Shown here in pieces: positions 7,627-16,489 of a stretch of 64,000 nt of DNA. Position numbers and translations under genes: made by a program. The stretch is taken from contig NZ_FQUQ01000001.1 of the NCBI RefSeq assembly GCF_900129215.1, forward strand, positions 1,426,001-1,490,000. Direction: 5' to 3'. Under the pieces are notes generated by a model that did not search any database, was not told the DNA's origin, and saw only the letters and a program-made list of their open reading frames with translations. The DNA comes from Pedobacter caeni. GTDB lineage: Bacteria > Bacteroidota > Bacteroidia > Sphingobacteriales > Sphingobacteriaceae. The stretch's first letter is position 1. Every line of letters starts with the position of its first letter.

Positions 7627-8169
7627 TTAATTGGCTTCAAAGACAAGATTTCCACGAAAATCCTTCTTATACTTTCCAATAACTCTTCCTCTTTCATCCT
7701 CTACAACCGTATCTCCAAAGATGTTCTTTTTGTAAACCTTCTTCCCTCCTTTATCGTCTTCCTCAATGGTATTCCCGAAAATATCTTTTTTGAATTTCTT
7801 AACCGTCCTTCCCATCTCATCCACGACAATATTATTTCCGAAAATATCCTTTTTATAGACTCGTTTTTCTCCGTTCTCGTACTGTCCGACAGTGTTTCCA
7901 AAAATGTCCTTTTTGAAGGTTGCAATAGTTCTTCCCCTTTCATCCTCTACAACAGTATCACCGAAGATGTTCTTTTTATAAACTTTTGTTCCTGCACTTG
8001 TATCCTGCCTGACCACCAGACCAGTAAAGAAACTCTTCTTACCGGAGATGTCTTTGCTATGTCCAAAGAAAGGGACAATCATCAACGAAGCAGCCATTAA
8101 TACCATTTTTGGCGGTACAAGCCGCCAAAGATCCCGACGGAGGAGATCCTTACCTTGTGTAGTTTTCAT
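7627..8169 (-). CDS. Secreted/periplasmic tandem-repeat protein (YKKDIFGNTV repeats)
   Basis: I place the start at the ATG at 8169 (MKTTQGKDLL) because it gives a conventional basic and hydrophobic N-terminus (MVLMAASLMIVPFF) likely to be a signal peptide. The frame stays open 20 codons further to 8229. The mature part is six imperfect 19-22-residue repeats with the core (V/F)(Y/F)KK(D/N)IFG(N/D)T(V/I), each followed by an acidic stretch and often a GR. Two full units (VYKKNIFGDTVVEDERGR) are identical. I know no function for the repeat; it may form a beta-solenoid or a ligand-binding surface. It is monocistronic with its own terminator. Confidence 0.7.
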   Translation of the reverse strand: MKTTQGKDLLRRDLWRLVPPKMVLMAASLMIVPFFGHSKDISGKKSFFTGLVVRQDTSAGTKVYKKNIFGDTVVEDERGRTIATFKKDIFGNTVGQYENGEKRVYKKDIFGNNIVVDEMGRTVKKFKKDIFGNTIEEDDKGGKKVYKKNIFGDTVVEDERGRVIGKYKKDFRGNLVFEAN

Positions 8170-8298
8170 ACGCTTATTGTTTATTTGTGTGTGTACATCA
8201 AGATACCAGTTTTTATCCAAAAAGCTCAAAACTTATTTATTATATCAAAAATATTGCAACGGCAGGCATATTACACCGTCTTATGAGAAAGATTCAAT

Positions 8299-9363
8299 AT
8301 GAGATATATCCTGACCTTAGCCCTGATTATTCTAAGTTTCTCCGTTTTTCCCCAATCTGTCAAGCTCCATAAATTGATTAGCAACTATGCAAATGAACAC
8401 CAGTTTAACGGCACCATATTAGTTCAGAAAGGTAAAAAAATAACCTACCATCAAAGTTTTGGACTTGCAGAACGGGCCTTTAACACTCCACTCTCCAACA
8501 ACACCAATTATCAGGTTTGCTCCATTACCAAAACTTTTACCGCGGTCTTAATTCTTCAGCTTGTGGAACAGGGAAAGATCAGTCTCCAGGAAAAAATAAA
8601 CACCTACTTACCTGACTACAAAGGAGAAGGAGGAACAAAGGTAACCATCCATCAATTGTTAAATCATACCTCTGGAATGATGAATACGGACACCGCTAAA
8701 GATGAAAATTTCATGAGATACGGAATAGGATTTTACCATACCCCCTACACACTGGAAGAGATTGTAAACAAATTCTGCTCAAAGCCAATCATCAACGAAC
8801 CAGGAACAAAGTTCGACTATAACAATGGCGAGTATATGATTTTGGGCAGAATTCTGGAAACCATTTATAAGATGCCGTATGAGAAGGTCTTGGAACAAAA
8901 CATTCTAATCCCCCTGGGAATGACCAATTCCGGTCTGCTTTCCCATTACAAGCTCATTAACAACCTGGCCACCCCCTATTACAAACAGGATAAGGTTAGT
9001 GATTTGATCCCCAATATCCCCATGTATGTCGGAGATTTCTATTCTGCAGGCGCAATGTATTCCTGTACTCCGGACCTCATTAAGTTTAACAATGCACTCT
9101 TTGATTTCAAAATAATCAAAAAACAAACATTAGAACTTCTTCTAACACCAGGCCTGGACGACTATGGGTATAGCGCGTGGATCCGGGATTCCAAAGGCGT
9201 AAACGACAAGTACAAAAGAATGGAGCGATATGGAAGAATTTCAGGTGCAAACTGCGTATGGTTTCATTATTTGAATGAGGATGTGACCGTGATCATCTTG
9301 TCTAATACCAACCTCACAGATTTAGGTGATTATGCGCTTAAAATTGGGAAAGCCATCTTCTGA
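8299..9363 (+). CDS. Serine hydrolase of the beta-lactamase class C / penicillin-binding family
   Basis: A 354-residue exported protein (signal peptide about 1-19, ending FPQS). It has the class C-type SxxK catalytic motif in CSITKTFT (about residues 74-81) and a YxN motif in KFDYNNGEY (about 173-181). The rest of the domain is typical, including LLNHTSGM, the conserved segment after the lid. Members include D-aminopeptidases, esterases and PBP4-like proteins. True beta-lactamase activity cannot be assumed, and no clear KTG triad is seen near the C-terminus. It is transcribed divergently from the repeat-protein gene. Confidence 0.87.
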   Translation: MRYILTLALIILSFSVFPQSVKLHKLISNYANEHQFNGTILVQKGKKITYHQSFGLAERAFNTPLSNNTNYQVCSITKTFTAVLILQLVEQGKISLQEKINTYLPDYKGEGGTKVTIHQLLNHTSGMMNTDTAKDENFMRYGIGFYHTPYTLEEIVNKFCSKPIINEPGTKFDYNNGEYMILGRILETIYKMPYEKVLEQNILIPLGMTNSGLLSHYKLINNLATPYYKQDKVSDLIPNIPMYVGDFYSAGAMYSCTPDLIKFNNALFDFKIIKKQTLELLLTPGLDDYGYSAWIRDSKGVNDKYKRMERYGRISGANCVWFHYLNEDVTVIILSNTNLTDLGDYALKIGKAIF

Positions 9364-9502
9364 ATAAAACCATACTGTAAGTACAAACAACGCTGCAGGA
9401 TGAGGTCAACACAAACTATCCCAAAAATATAATGCATCAAACATTCATGTAAGAGTTTTAGCGGAAATCTGCTAATTTCGGTAATACAAGAAGTTATAAA
9501 TA

Positions 9503-10039
9503 ATGGGAACAAAAATATTGATCATGCCAGGACTGGGCGGCTCAGGAGAAAGGCATTGGCAAAGCTTTTGGTTAAAAGAATTCGACAATGCAGTCTGGCT
9601 TGAACAAGACAACTGGGAGGAACCGGAACTGGAGAAATGGCTGGAAAAACTCAATGAAAGCTTATCCGTATTAAACGGTCCTGTGATCCTGGTTGCACAT
9701 AGCCTTGCGGTCTCATTGGTTGCTCATTGGGCAGTTAAACACTCAGCCATCCATATCAAGGGAGCTTTGCTTGTTGCCCCGGCAGATGTAGATTCTCCCA
9801 CACACACACCGGATATCATCAGAAATTTTGCCCCTATCCCCCTGTCAAAACTCCCTTTCCCATCAATCGTGGTCGCAAGCCGGAACGATCCATACATAGA
9901 TTTACAGAGGGCAATGTACTTTGCAGAACAATGGGGCAGTGAATTTATAGATGTCGGTTCGAAAGGCCATATCAATTCAGAGACTGATCTCGGTCTTTGG
10001 GAAGAAGGACAACTCCTTTTACAGCGTTTAAACAAATAA
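9503..10039 (+). CDS. RBBP9/YdeN-family alpha/beta hydrolase
   Basis: A 178-residue protein that starts directly with the fold (ILIMPGLGGSGERHWQSFW), has the nucleophile elbow AHSLA (about residues 66-70), an acid in SRNDPYI and the catalytic histidine in GSKGHINS. These features and the short length fit the RBBP9/YdeN serine hydrolases. They are cytoplasmic esterases or aminopeptidases of mostly unknown substrate. No signal peptide is present. It sits after the class C hydrolase on the same strand, with a 139-bp gap, and ends at a bidirectional terminator. Confidence 0.85.
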   Translation: MGTKILIMPGLGGSGERHWQSFWLKEFDNAVWLEQDNWEEPELEKWLEKLNESLSVLNGPVILVAHSLAVSLVAHWAVKHSAIHIKGALLVAPADVDSPTHTPDIIRNFAPIPLSKLPFPSIVVASRNDPYIDLQRAMYFAEQWGSEFIDVGSKGHINSETDLGLWEEGQLLLQRLNK

Positions 10040-10040
10040 A

Positions 10041-10064
10041 AATGCCCCCAAATCCGGGGGCATT
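10041..10064. terminator. Bidirectional terminator between convergent genes
   Basis: Arms AATGCCCCC (10041-10049) and GGGGGCATT (10056-10064) form a GC-rich stem between the hydrolase stop and the stop of the efflux outer-membrane gene. A run of A precedes it and T follows, so it can act in both directions. Confidence 0.75.
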
Positions 10065-10093
10065 CCATAATACAGCTAAAAAAATTGCAAGCC

Positions 10094-11527
10094 TTATTGC
10101 CAGCCTCCACCTAAATCCCTGTAGAAATGAACCACTGCATTCAGTTGTTCTTTTTTCGTTTCAATCAGTTCCAGCTTGGATTCCAGCGCATCTCTTTGCG
10201 TCATCAACACTTCAAAATAGTTAACCCTTGCTGATTTAAACAAATCATTGGAAACCACGATCGACCTGTCCAGGGCCTCTACCTGCTGCGATTTCAGTCC
10301 ATACCCTTTTTCCAGGTTACTGATTTTGGAAAGCTGGTTAGAAACCTCCAGATAGGCATTCAGAATGGTACGTTCATAGTTATACATCGCCTGAAGCTGT
10401 CTTGCATTGGCACTTAGGAACTCCGCTTTGATGGCATTTCTGTTGATCAGAGGCCCGGCAATATCCCCTGCCAGCGAATACAGCACTGATTCGGGAAACT
10501 TTAAAAAGTAAGATGGCTTAAATGCCTGTAAACCTACTGCTGCCGAAATGTCCAGAGAAGGATAAAACTCTGCCCTGGCCACTTTCACATCCAGCTTCGC
10601 CGCTGTCAATTCCAGCTCTGCCTGTTTGATGTCCGGACGATTGGCCAGCAATTGTGAAGGAATACCTGAATGTACTGCCGAGGGCAATAAATTTAAAAAG
10701 TTTCCCTTATCACGTTTGATCTCCTGTGGATACCGGCCGAGTAAAAAATTAATCCTGTTCTCTGTTTCTTTTATCTTTTGAAGAATTTCAAACTCCATAC
10801 TCTTTGAAGTCAGCACTTCTGCCTGAAACTTCTGAACCGCCAATTCTGTGGCACGGGCTGCTTCTTTCTGAACTTTTACAATCTCCAATGCATTCTTTTG
10901 CAGTTCAATGTTCTGTTTCACAATTTGCAACTGGTTATCCTGAGCCAGCAACTCGTAATAAGAATCTGCAACCTCTGCGATTAAGTTAGTAATGACAAAG
11001 TTTTTGCCCTCTACCGTCGATAAATACCTGCTGATCGCTGCTTTTTTTGAATTGCGCAGTTTCTTCCAGATGTCTACTTCCCAGTTCGCATGAATGGCCA
11101 AAGTATAATCCATCAGTGGATCAGGCATTGCTTTACCCGGAACAATTTCTGTAGACGCATCTCCTGCCCCTTGACTGGTGTACCTTCCTACTTTTTCTAC
11201 ACCAACGCCTGCCCCTACACCTACACTAGGTAAGAGGTTGCCTTTCTTCACACGGATATCGTTCTTTGCAATTTCAATTTCCTGCAAAGTGATCATCAGT
11301 TCCTGATTATTTTTCAGAGCGGTATCAATCAGATCGACCAGGTTTTGATCCTTAAAAAAGCTGCGCCAGGGCATAGCCGACATGTTAGTGGTATCCCGGG
11401 CCTTGTCGTAGGCTCCGGGAACAGTTAATTTTGCCGTCGGAGTCACAACCGACGGAACTTTACAGCCTGCTACCGCAAGACCTATGCTCAACGCAAACAT
11501 GCATCGATATAAATTCAGTTTATACAT
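10094..11527 (-). CDS. RND efflux outer-membrane factor (OprM/NodT-type lipoprotein)
   Basis: A 477-residue protein with a lipobox (VAGC, Cys about residue 22) and two copies of the outer-membrane efflux repeat. Characteristic segments are ANWEVDIWKKLRN (about 150), GIPSQLLANRPDIKQAELEL (about 285-305) and YEVSNQLS-like helices. It is the TolC-type channel of a tripartite pump and would trimerise across the outer membrane and periplasm. It is the last gene of the adaptor-permease-channel operon, overlapping the permease gene by 8 bp. Length and motifs are normal for the family. Confidence 0.92.
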   Translation of the reverse strand: MYKLNLYRCMFALSIGLAVAGCKVPSVVTPTAKLTVPGAYDKARDTTNMSAMPWRSFFKDQNLVDLIDTALKNNQELMITLQEIEIAKNDIRVKKGNLLPSVGVGAGVGVEKVGRYTSQGAGDASTEIVPGKAMPDPLMDYTLAIHANWEVDIWKKLRNSKKAAISRYLSTVEGKNFVITNLIAEVADSYYELLAQDNQLQIVKQNIELQKNALEIVKVQKEAARATELAVQKFQAEVLTSKSMEFEILQKIKETENRINFLLGRYPQEIKRDKGNFLNLLPSAVHSGIPSQLLANRPDIKQAELELTAAKLDVKVARAEFYPSLDISAAVGLQAFKPSYFLKFPESVLYSLAGDIAGPLINRNAIKAEFLSANARQLQAMYNYERTILNAYLEVSNQLSKISNLEKGYGLKSQQVEALDRSIVVSNDLFKSARVNYFEVLMTQRDALESKLELIETKKEQLNAVVHFYRDLGGGWQ

Positions 11528-14500
11528 TGTGATCGATTTCTTCAGTTAATGGATTTTCTTCTTCATTTTTAACGAGCTTATGCTTTTCTGCAATCCGGGC
11601 GAATATATAGTACAGACCAGGGATGATTAATACCCCGCAAATCGTCCCTAAAAGCATTCCGCCAGCGGCAGCAGAACCGATGGTACGGTTACCAATTTTA
11701 CCTGGCCCGGAAGCGAATACCAAAGGGATCAATCCGGCAATAAATGCAAAGGAAGTCATGAGGATCGGACGGAACCTGACTGCTGCCCCTTCCATCGCTG
11801 CCTGAAGTACTGTTGCTCCGGCACGGTGTTTCTGAACGGCAAACTCTACAATCAGTACCGCATTCTTGCCCAATAAACCAATCAGCATTACAAAAGCCAC
11901 CTGCGCATAAATATTGTTCTCCAGACCGCATATTTTCAGTAATAAAAAGGCCCCGAAAATCCCACATGGAAGGGAAAGGATCACCGATAATGGCAGGATA
12001 AAACTTTCATACTGTGCAGCCAGAATCAGGTATACAAATCCAAGACAGATGAGAAAAATATAAATCGCTTCATTGCCACGGGATACCTCATCTTTGGAAA
12101 TCCCCGCCCAGTCGATACTAAATCCTCTTGGCAAGGTCTTTTCGGCCACTTCATTGATCGCATTAATGGCTGCCCCACTGCTATAACCCGGGCCCGAAGA
12201 TCCGCTGATCTCTGAAGCATTGTACATGTTGTGGCGGGTGATTTCGGACAAACCATATACCTTTTCCATTTTCATGAAAGCCGAAAACGGAACCATCTCA
12301 TCACGACTGTTTTTTACATATAATTTCAGGATGTCTTCAGGCAATGCGCGGTATTGAGGCAAGGCCTGCACCATCACCTTGTACTGACGGTCGTACTTAA
12401 TAAAATTGGTTTCGTAATTACTTCCAACCAGGGTAGAAAGGGTATTCATGGCATTTTCAATCGTTACTCCTTTTTGCTGGGCAAGATCATTGTCTACCCT
12501 TAACATATATTGAGGAAAGCCTGCACTATAAAAAGTGAATACCGACGACAGTTCCGGACGTTTGCTCAATTCCTTCACGAAATCCTTACTCACGGTTTCC
12601 ATTTTCTTGAAATCACCAGACCCTGCTTTGTCCAGCAAACGAAGTTCAAAACCTCCTGCAGCTCCATATCCAGGCACTGCTGGTGGTTGGAAAAATTCTA
12701 TGGTAGCGCCCGAAATCTCAGAAGATTTTTCTTCCAGCTCTTTCATCACCTCTCCAACCGAATGTTTACGGTCTTCCCAGCTTTTCAGGTTGATCAGGCA
12801 GGTTCCGGAGTTGGCACTTGTTCCTTCTGTCAGGATCTCGTATCCGGCGAGGGCAGAAACAGATTGCACCCCTTCTACCTTTTCTGCAATCTTCTGTAGC
12901 CTTTCCGCAATTTCATTGGTTCTTTCCAGTGAAGATCCCGGAGGAGTCTGAATGATCGCATAAAACATTCCCTGATCCTCATTTGGGATAAAGCCGGAAG
13001 GAAGACTATTGTTCAGGAAATAAGTTCCCGCACAGAAAGCAATCAGTACACCAAAAGTGACCATTCTACGGCTGACAATCGTTCCAAGCACTTTTTGGTA
13101 CCTTCCTGAAAGCTTGTCAAACCCGCTGTTAAAGCCGTCCATGAACTTATCCAGTCCGTTTTTCTTTTGCGGTTTTCCATGGTTCTTCAATAAGATTGCA
13201 CACAATGCCGGAGTAAGCGTTAGTGCCACGATACCGGAAAGAATAATCGCTGTGGCCATCGTAATGGAAAACTGTCGGTAAAATATCCCCACCGGGCCCG
13301 ACATAAAGGCTACAGGAATAAACACCGCAGCCATCAGAAAGGTAATGGCAATAATAGCCCCGCTGATCTCGTGCATTACTTTTTTGGTGGCCTTTCTTGC
13401 AGAAATATGCTGCTCATGCATCTTGGCATGGACGGCTTCAATGACCACAATCGCATCATCGACTACCACCCCAATTGCCAGTACCAATGCAAACAGGGTA
13501 ACCAGGTTAATGGTAATTCCGAAAAACTGCATGAAAAAGAAGGTCCCTATCAGTGATACCGGAACGGCAATGGCGGGGATCAGTGTCGAACGCCAGTCGC
13601 CCAGAAAGAGAAATACCACCAATCCAACCAGGATAAATGCTTCTACCAGCGTGTGTATCACTTTTTCAATTGAGGCATCCAGGAATTTGGAAACGTCATA
13701 ACTGATCTCATAATCCACTCCTTTTGGAAAAGAGCTTTTCTTGATTTCCTCCATTTTGGCCTTAATGTCTTTAATCACCTGACTGGCGTTACTTCCATAA
13801 GATTGTTTCACGGTAATGGCTGCCGAAGCTTTGCCGTTCAGATTGGAATAAATATCATACATAGAACTCCCGAACTCTATGTTAGCCACATCTTTCAGGC
13901 GAAGGATCTCCCCTTTTGGACTGGAGCGCAGGATGATATTTTCATAACCTTCTTTAGTGGTAAAGCGTCCCGGATATTTCAACACATATTCAAATGATTG
14001 AGATCTTTTTCCTGAACTTTCCCCTGTCTTACCTGGGGAGGCCTCTAAACTTTGTTGATTTAATGCTTCTAAAACCTCATCAGCAGAGATTTTATAAGCC
14101 AGCATCCGGTCGGGTTTTAGCCAGATCCGCATGGCATATTCCCGGTTACCCAGGATATCAGCAACCCCGACACCATCTACTCTTTTCAATTCTGAGAGTA
14201 CATTGATGTCTGCGAAATTGAATAGAAACTTCTGATCCATCTTAGGATCTTTACTGTACAGGTTGATGTACATTAACATGTTCGATTCTTCGCGGGTGAT
14301 TTTTACGCCTTCCCGTACCACCAGTGGCGGTAGTTTGTTCACCACTGAGGCTACCCGGTTCTGGATGTTTACCGATGCCTGATTTGGGTCTGTTCCGAGA
14401 TTAAACACCACCTGAATGGAGGCCTCACCATCATTACCTGCATCAGAGGCCATGTATTTCATTCCCGGAACACCATTAATGGCCCGTTCCAGGGGAATAA

Positions 14501-14684
14501 TGACCGATTTGATCATGAGCTCACCGTTAGCTCCCGGATATTCTGCAGTGATGTTCACCTTTGGAGGTGAAATGGAAGGAAACTGTGTAACCGGCAAATG
14601 GCTCAAAGCCAGAACCCCCAGAAACACGATAATGAGCGATATTACTATAGAAAGGACTGGCCTTTGTATAAACTTATTAAACAT
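11520..14684 (-). CDS. RND multidrug efflux permease, HAE1 family (AcrB-like)
   Basis: A 1054-residue inner-membrane protein with twelve predicted helices in the classic 1+5 / 1+5 pattern and two large periplasmic loops. The N-terminus (MFNKFIQRPVLSIVISLIIV) and the TM4 motif with paired acids (GVVVDDAIVVIEAVHAKM) mark the proton-relay residues of drug-type HAE1 pumps. Metal pumps of the CusA type differ here. It would export hydrophobic or amphiphilic compounds in exchange for protons. It lies between its adaptor (37-bp gap) and the outer-membrane channel (8-bp overlap). Confidence 0.94.
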   Translation of the reverse strand: MFNKFIQRPVLSIVISLIIVFLGVLALSHLPVTQFPSISPPKVNITAEYPGANGELMIKSVIIPLERAINGVPGMKYMASDAGNDGEASIQVVFNLGTDPNQASVNIQNRVASVVNKLPPLVVREGVKITREESNMLMYINLYSKDPKMDQKFLFNFADINVLSELKRVDGVGVADILGNREYAMRIWLKPDRMLAYKISADEVLEALNQQSLEASPGKTGESSGKRSQSFEYVLKYPGRFTTKEGYENIILRSSPKGEILRLKDVANIEFGSSMYDIYSNLNGKASAAITVKQSYGSNASQVIKDIKAKMEEIKKSSFPKGVDYEISYDVSKFLDASIEKVIHTLVEAFILVGLVVFLFLGDWRSTLIPAIAVPVSLIGTFFFMQFFGITINLVTLFALVLAIGVVVDDAIVVIEAVHAKMHEQHISARKATKKVMHEISGAIIAITFLMAAVFIPVAFMSGPVGIFYRQFSITMATAIILSGIVALTLTPALCAILLKNHGKPQKKNGLDKFMDGFNSGFDKLSGRYQKVLGTIVSRRMVTFGVLIAFCAGTYFLNNSLPSGFIPNEDQGMFYAIIQTPPGSSLERTNEIAERLQKIAEKVEGVQSVSALAGYEILTEGTSANSGTCLINLKSWEDRKHSVGEVMKELEEKSSEISGATIEFFQPPAVPGYGAAGGFELRLLDKAGSGDFKKMETVSKDFVKELSKRPELSSVFTFYSAGFPQYMLRVDNDLAQQKGVTIENAMNTLSTLVGSNYETNFIKYDRQYKVMVQALPQYRALPEDILKLYVKNSRDEMVPFSAFMKMEKVYGLSEITRHNMYNASEISGSSGPGYSSGAAINAINEVAEKTLPRGFSIDWAGISKDEVSRGNEAIYIFLICLGFVYLILAAQYESFILPLSVILSLPCGIFGAFLLLKICGLENNIYAQVAFVMLIGLLGKNAVLIVEFAVQKHRAGATVLQAAMEGAAVRFRPILMTSFAFIAGLIPLVFASGPGKIGNRTIGSAAAGGMLLGTICGVLIIPGLYYIFARIAEKHKLVKNEEENPLTEEIDHNV

Positions 14685-14721
14685 TTGTTTATTTTTTAGT
14701 GATAGATACCAAACTGGACCG

Positions 14722-15804
14722 CTATTCTGCTTTTAAGCGCAGATGAGAAAGCACCTCTTTAGCTTCGATGTGCTCGCTTCTGATCTTTTCATCATCCTTT
14801 ACCTTCTGAACACCTTCCAGCAGGATGTTGTCCCTTTCAGAAAGGCCGCTGCTGACCACATACATATCAGGCATTTCAGCCGCAACAGTGATATTTCTGG
14901 AATGCACCACCTGGTCTTTCCCAACCACAAATACATACATCTTATCCTGGATCTCATAGGTTGCTTTTTGTGGGATGATCAGCGCATTCCTTAATGGAAC
15001 AATCATCTGGATTTTTCCTGTTTCTCCATTTTTCAACAACCTGTCCGGATTTGGGAAACGTGCCCTGAAAGCAATGTTCCCGGTTTCATTGTCGAACTCG
15101 CTTTCTACCACTTCTACATTTCCTTTATCTTTCAAAAGTTCATTGTTGGCCAATAACAGGCTCACTTTATTGCCAGCACGCGCTTTGACATTCGTTTGGT
15201 AATCTAAATATTCCGGTTCTGAAACGTTAAAGTAAGCGAACACCTGACTGTTATCAGACAGGCTGGTGAGCAATGCACCTTCATCAACCAGACTTCCTAA
15301 CTTCAGTGGAATACGGTCAATGGTTCCATCAAAGGGAGCCCTGATCTCGGTAAATGACAAATGGAGTTTTGCCAGGGAAACTTCAGCTCTTGCCTGATCC
15401 AGCTTGGCCTGAGCCATGGCCTGTTCGTTTTTGGAAACTACATTTTTATCTGCCAGCAACTTGACATTTTTTAGTTCAATCTCTTCTGCTTTGACTTCTG
15501 CCTGAGCTTTCAGCAATTCAGCTTCATATATTTTCGGCATGATCTTAAACAACAACTGACCGGCTTTGACAGACTGGCCTTCATCTACATAAATATTTTG
15601 CAGGTAACCTTTTTCCTGCGCCCGGATCTCAATGTTGCGGACAGAACGGATCTGCGAAACGTATTCCTTGGTAAAGGAAGTATCCGTTTTTAAAGGGTTG
15701 GTAGTGGTAAATTTGCTGTCTTCTTTCTTCTCTTCTTTTTTTGAGGTACAGCTGGCAAGGTTCAGCAAGGCAATAGCAGCCGTGAACACGATTATTTTCT
15801 TCAT
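14722..15804 (-). CDS. RND efflux periplasmic adaptor (membrane fusion protein)
   Basis: A 360-residue lipoprotein (lipobox LASC, Cys about residue 19) with a biotinyl-lipoyl-like half-motif (YVDEGQSVKAGQLLFKI), a coiled-coil hairpin (about residues 95-145), the returning lipoyl half (IRAPFDGTIDRIPLKLGSLV) and a beta-barrel domain. This is the HlyD/AcrA adaptor that links permease and outer-membrane channel. It is the first gene of the three-gene pump operon. A possible structured leader lies 35-120 bp upstream. No dedicated regulator gene is adjacent. Confidence 0.92.
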   Translation of the reverse strand: MKKIIVFTAAIALLNLASCTSKKEEKKEDSKFTTTNPLKTDTSFTKEYVSQIRSVRNIEIRAQEKGYLQNIYVDEGQSVKAGQLLFKIMPKIYEAELLKAQAEVKAEEIELKNVKLLADKNVVSKNEQAMAQAKLDQARAEVSLAKLHLSFTEIRAPFDGTIDRIPLKLGSLVDEGALLTSLSDNSQVFAYFNVSEPEYLDYQTNVKARAGNKVSLLLANNELLKDKGNVEVVESEFDNETGNIAFRARFPNPDRLLKNGETGKIQMIVPLRNALIIPQKATYEIQDKMYVFVVGKDQVVHSRNITVAAEMPDMYVVSSGLSERDNILLEGVQKVKDDEKIRSEHIEAKEVLSHLRLKAE

Positions 15805-15838
15805 GATATCAAATGGAAATTAAGTGAATAAATGAAAA

Positions 15839-15926
15839 ACATCGGTTGGAGTGGCTGGAACAGCCATCATCATACCTGCGGATCAATCCGGGAGGTAGGT
15901 GTAATCAAATTTTTGTTAACCGATGT
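15839..15926 (-). ncRNA. Putative three-way-junction leader RNA before the RND operon
   Basis: Read on the minus strand, 9-bp ends ACATCGGTT and AACCGATGT are perfectly complementary and enclose two further hairpins. One is TACCT...AGGTA with an inner CGGA/UCCG stem; the other is TGGCTG-TTC-CAGCCA. The closing strand is followed by TTTTT, and the adaptor ATG lies about 35 nt downstream. It could be an attenuator or other cis-regulatory RNA. I do not match it to a known riboswitch, and it may instead be the terminator region of the upstream small gene. Confidence 0.35.
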
Positions 15927-15936
15927 ATCGTGTTGC

Positions 15937-16317
15937 TCAGATTCTTAAGACTCTTTGTCTGATGTAAATCGGAGATGTGTCACCGCAAAAGGGTGGAAAA
16001 GAGTTAAAATGTTTGTGGTAATCTTCCAGAATCAAAACGGGGAAGAAGCTCAGGTACCACTTATCTAATAAAAGACAGCTGTGATTTGCCAATCCATTCT
16101 GAACGTCATCTCCATTAAGGTGCTCCTCATCTAAGTCGGCCTCCTCAATTTCAGTAATATCCAGATCTGTAGTTGCAAAATTCAAAGGTTCGCTCTTAAC
16201 AAGCGTATGGTGATGTGAAGAATGGCTAAAATCTTTATGGTGTGTTCCTGTACGGAAATCACTCCCATTGCACAGCAAGTGGGAAAACAGAAAGACGAAA
16301 AATATAACTATTCTCAT
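15937..16317 (-). CDS. Small His-rich secreted hypothetical protein
   Basis: A 126-residue protein with a probable signal peptide (MRIVIFFVFLFSHLLCNGS). A histidine-rich stretch follows (HHKDFSHSSHHH, about residues 27-38), then an acidic middle (ITEIEEADLDEEHLNGDD) and a C-terminus PPFCGDTSPIYIRQRVLRI. I do not recognise a named family. The gene lies just upstream of the RND pump operon on the same strand, separated from it by the structured region. The His cluster might bind metal, which is speculation. The reading frame is supported by its non-random composition and signal peptide. Confidence 0.6.
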   Translation of the reverse strand: MRIVIFFVFLFSHLLCNGSDFRTGTHHKDFSHSSHHHTLVKSEPLNFATTDLDITEIEEADLDEEHLNGDDVQNGLANHSCLLLDKWYLSFFPVLILEDYHKHFNSFPPFCGDTSPIYIRQRVLRI

Positions 16318-16489
16318 TCGGGCGCAAAAGTAATCAAAGTATTGAAAGAAAAAAATCGAGGTTTTACAATTCTTAGCCGCAATTCAAATGCGAAAGCACT
16401 GGCGAGGGCAATACCTGATATAATTTCAATATTAAACGTTTCAAATCAGAAAATATGACCAATTTTGAACAAAAAAATTTCCGACAGCC

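Noticed and set aside
8299..9363. Beta-lactamase resistance gene
   Set aside because: SxxK and YxN motifs are shared by esterases and peptidases of the same fold, and the KTG box is not clear, so resistance is not supported.
9448..9466. Short hairpin TTAGC...GCTAA upstream of the RBBP9-like gene
   Set aside because: A five-base-pair AT-rich stem is too weak to call a terminator or operator.
13345..13701. 118-codon plus-strand frame inside the RND permease gene
   Set aside because: It is the antisense shadow of the well-supported permease gene.
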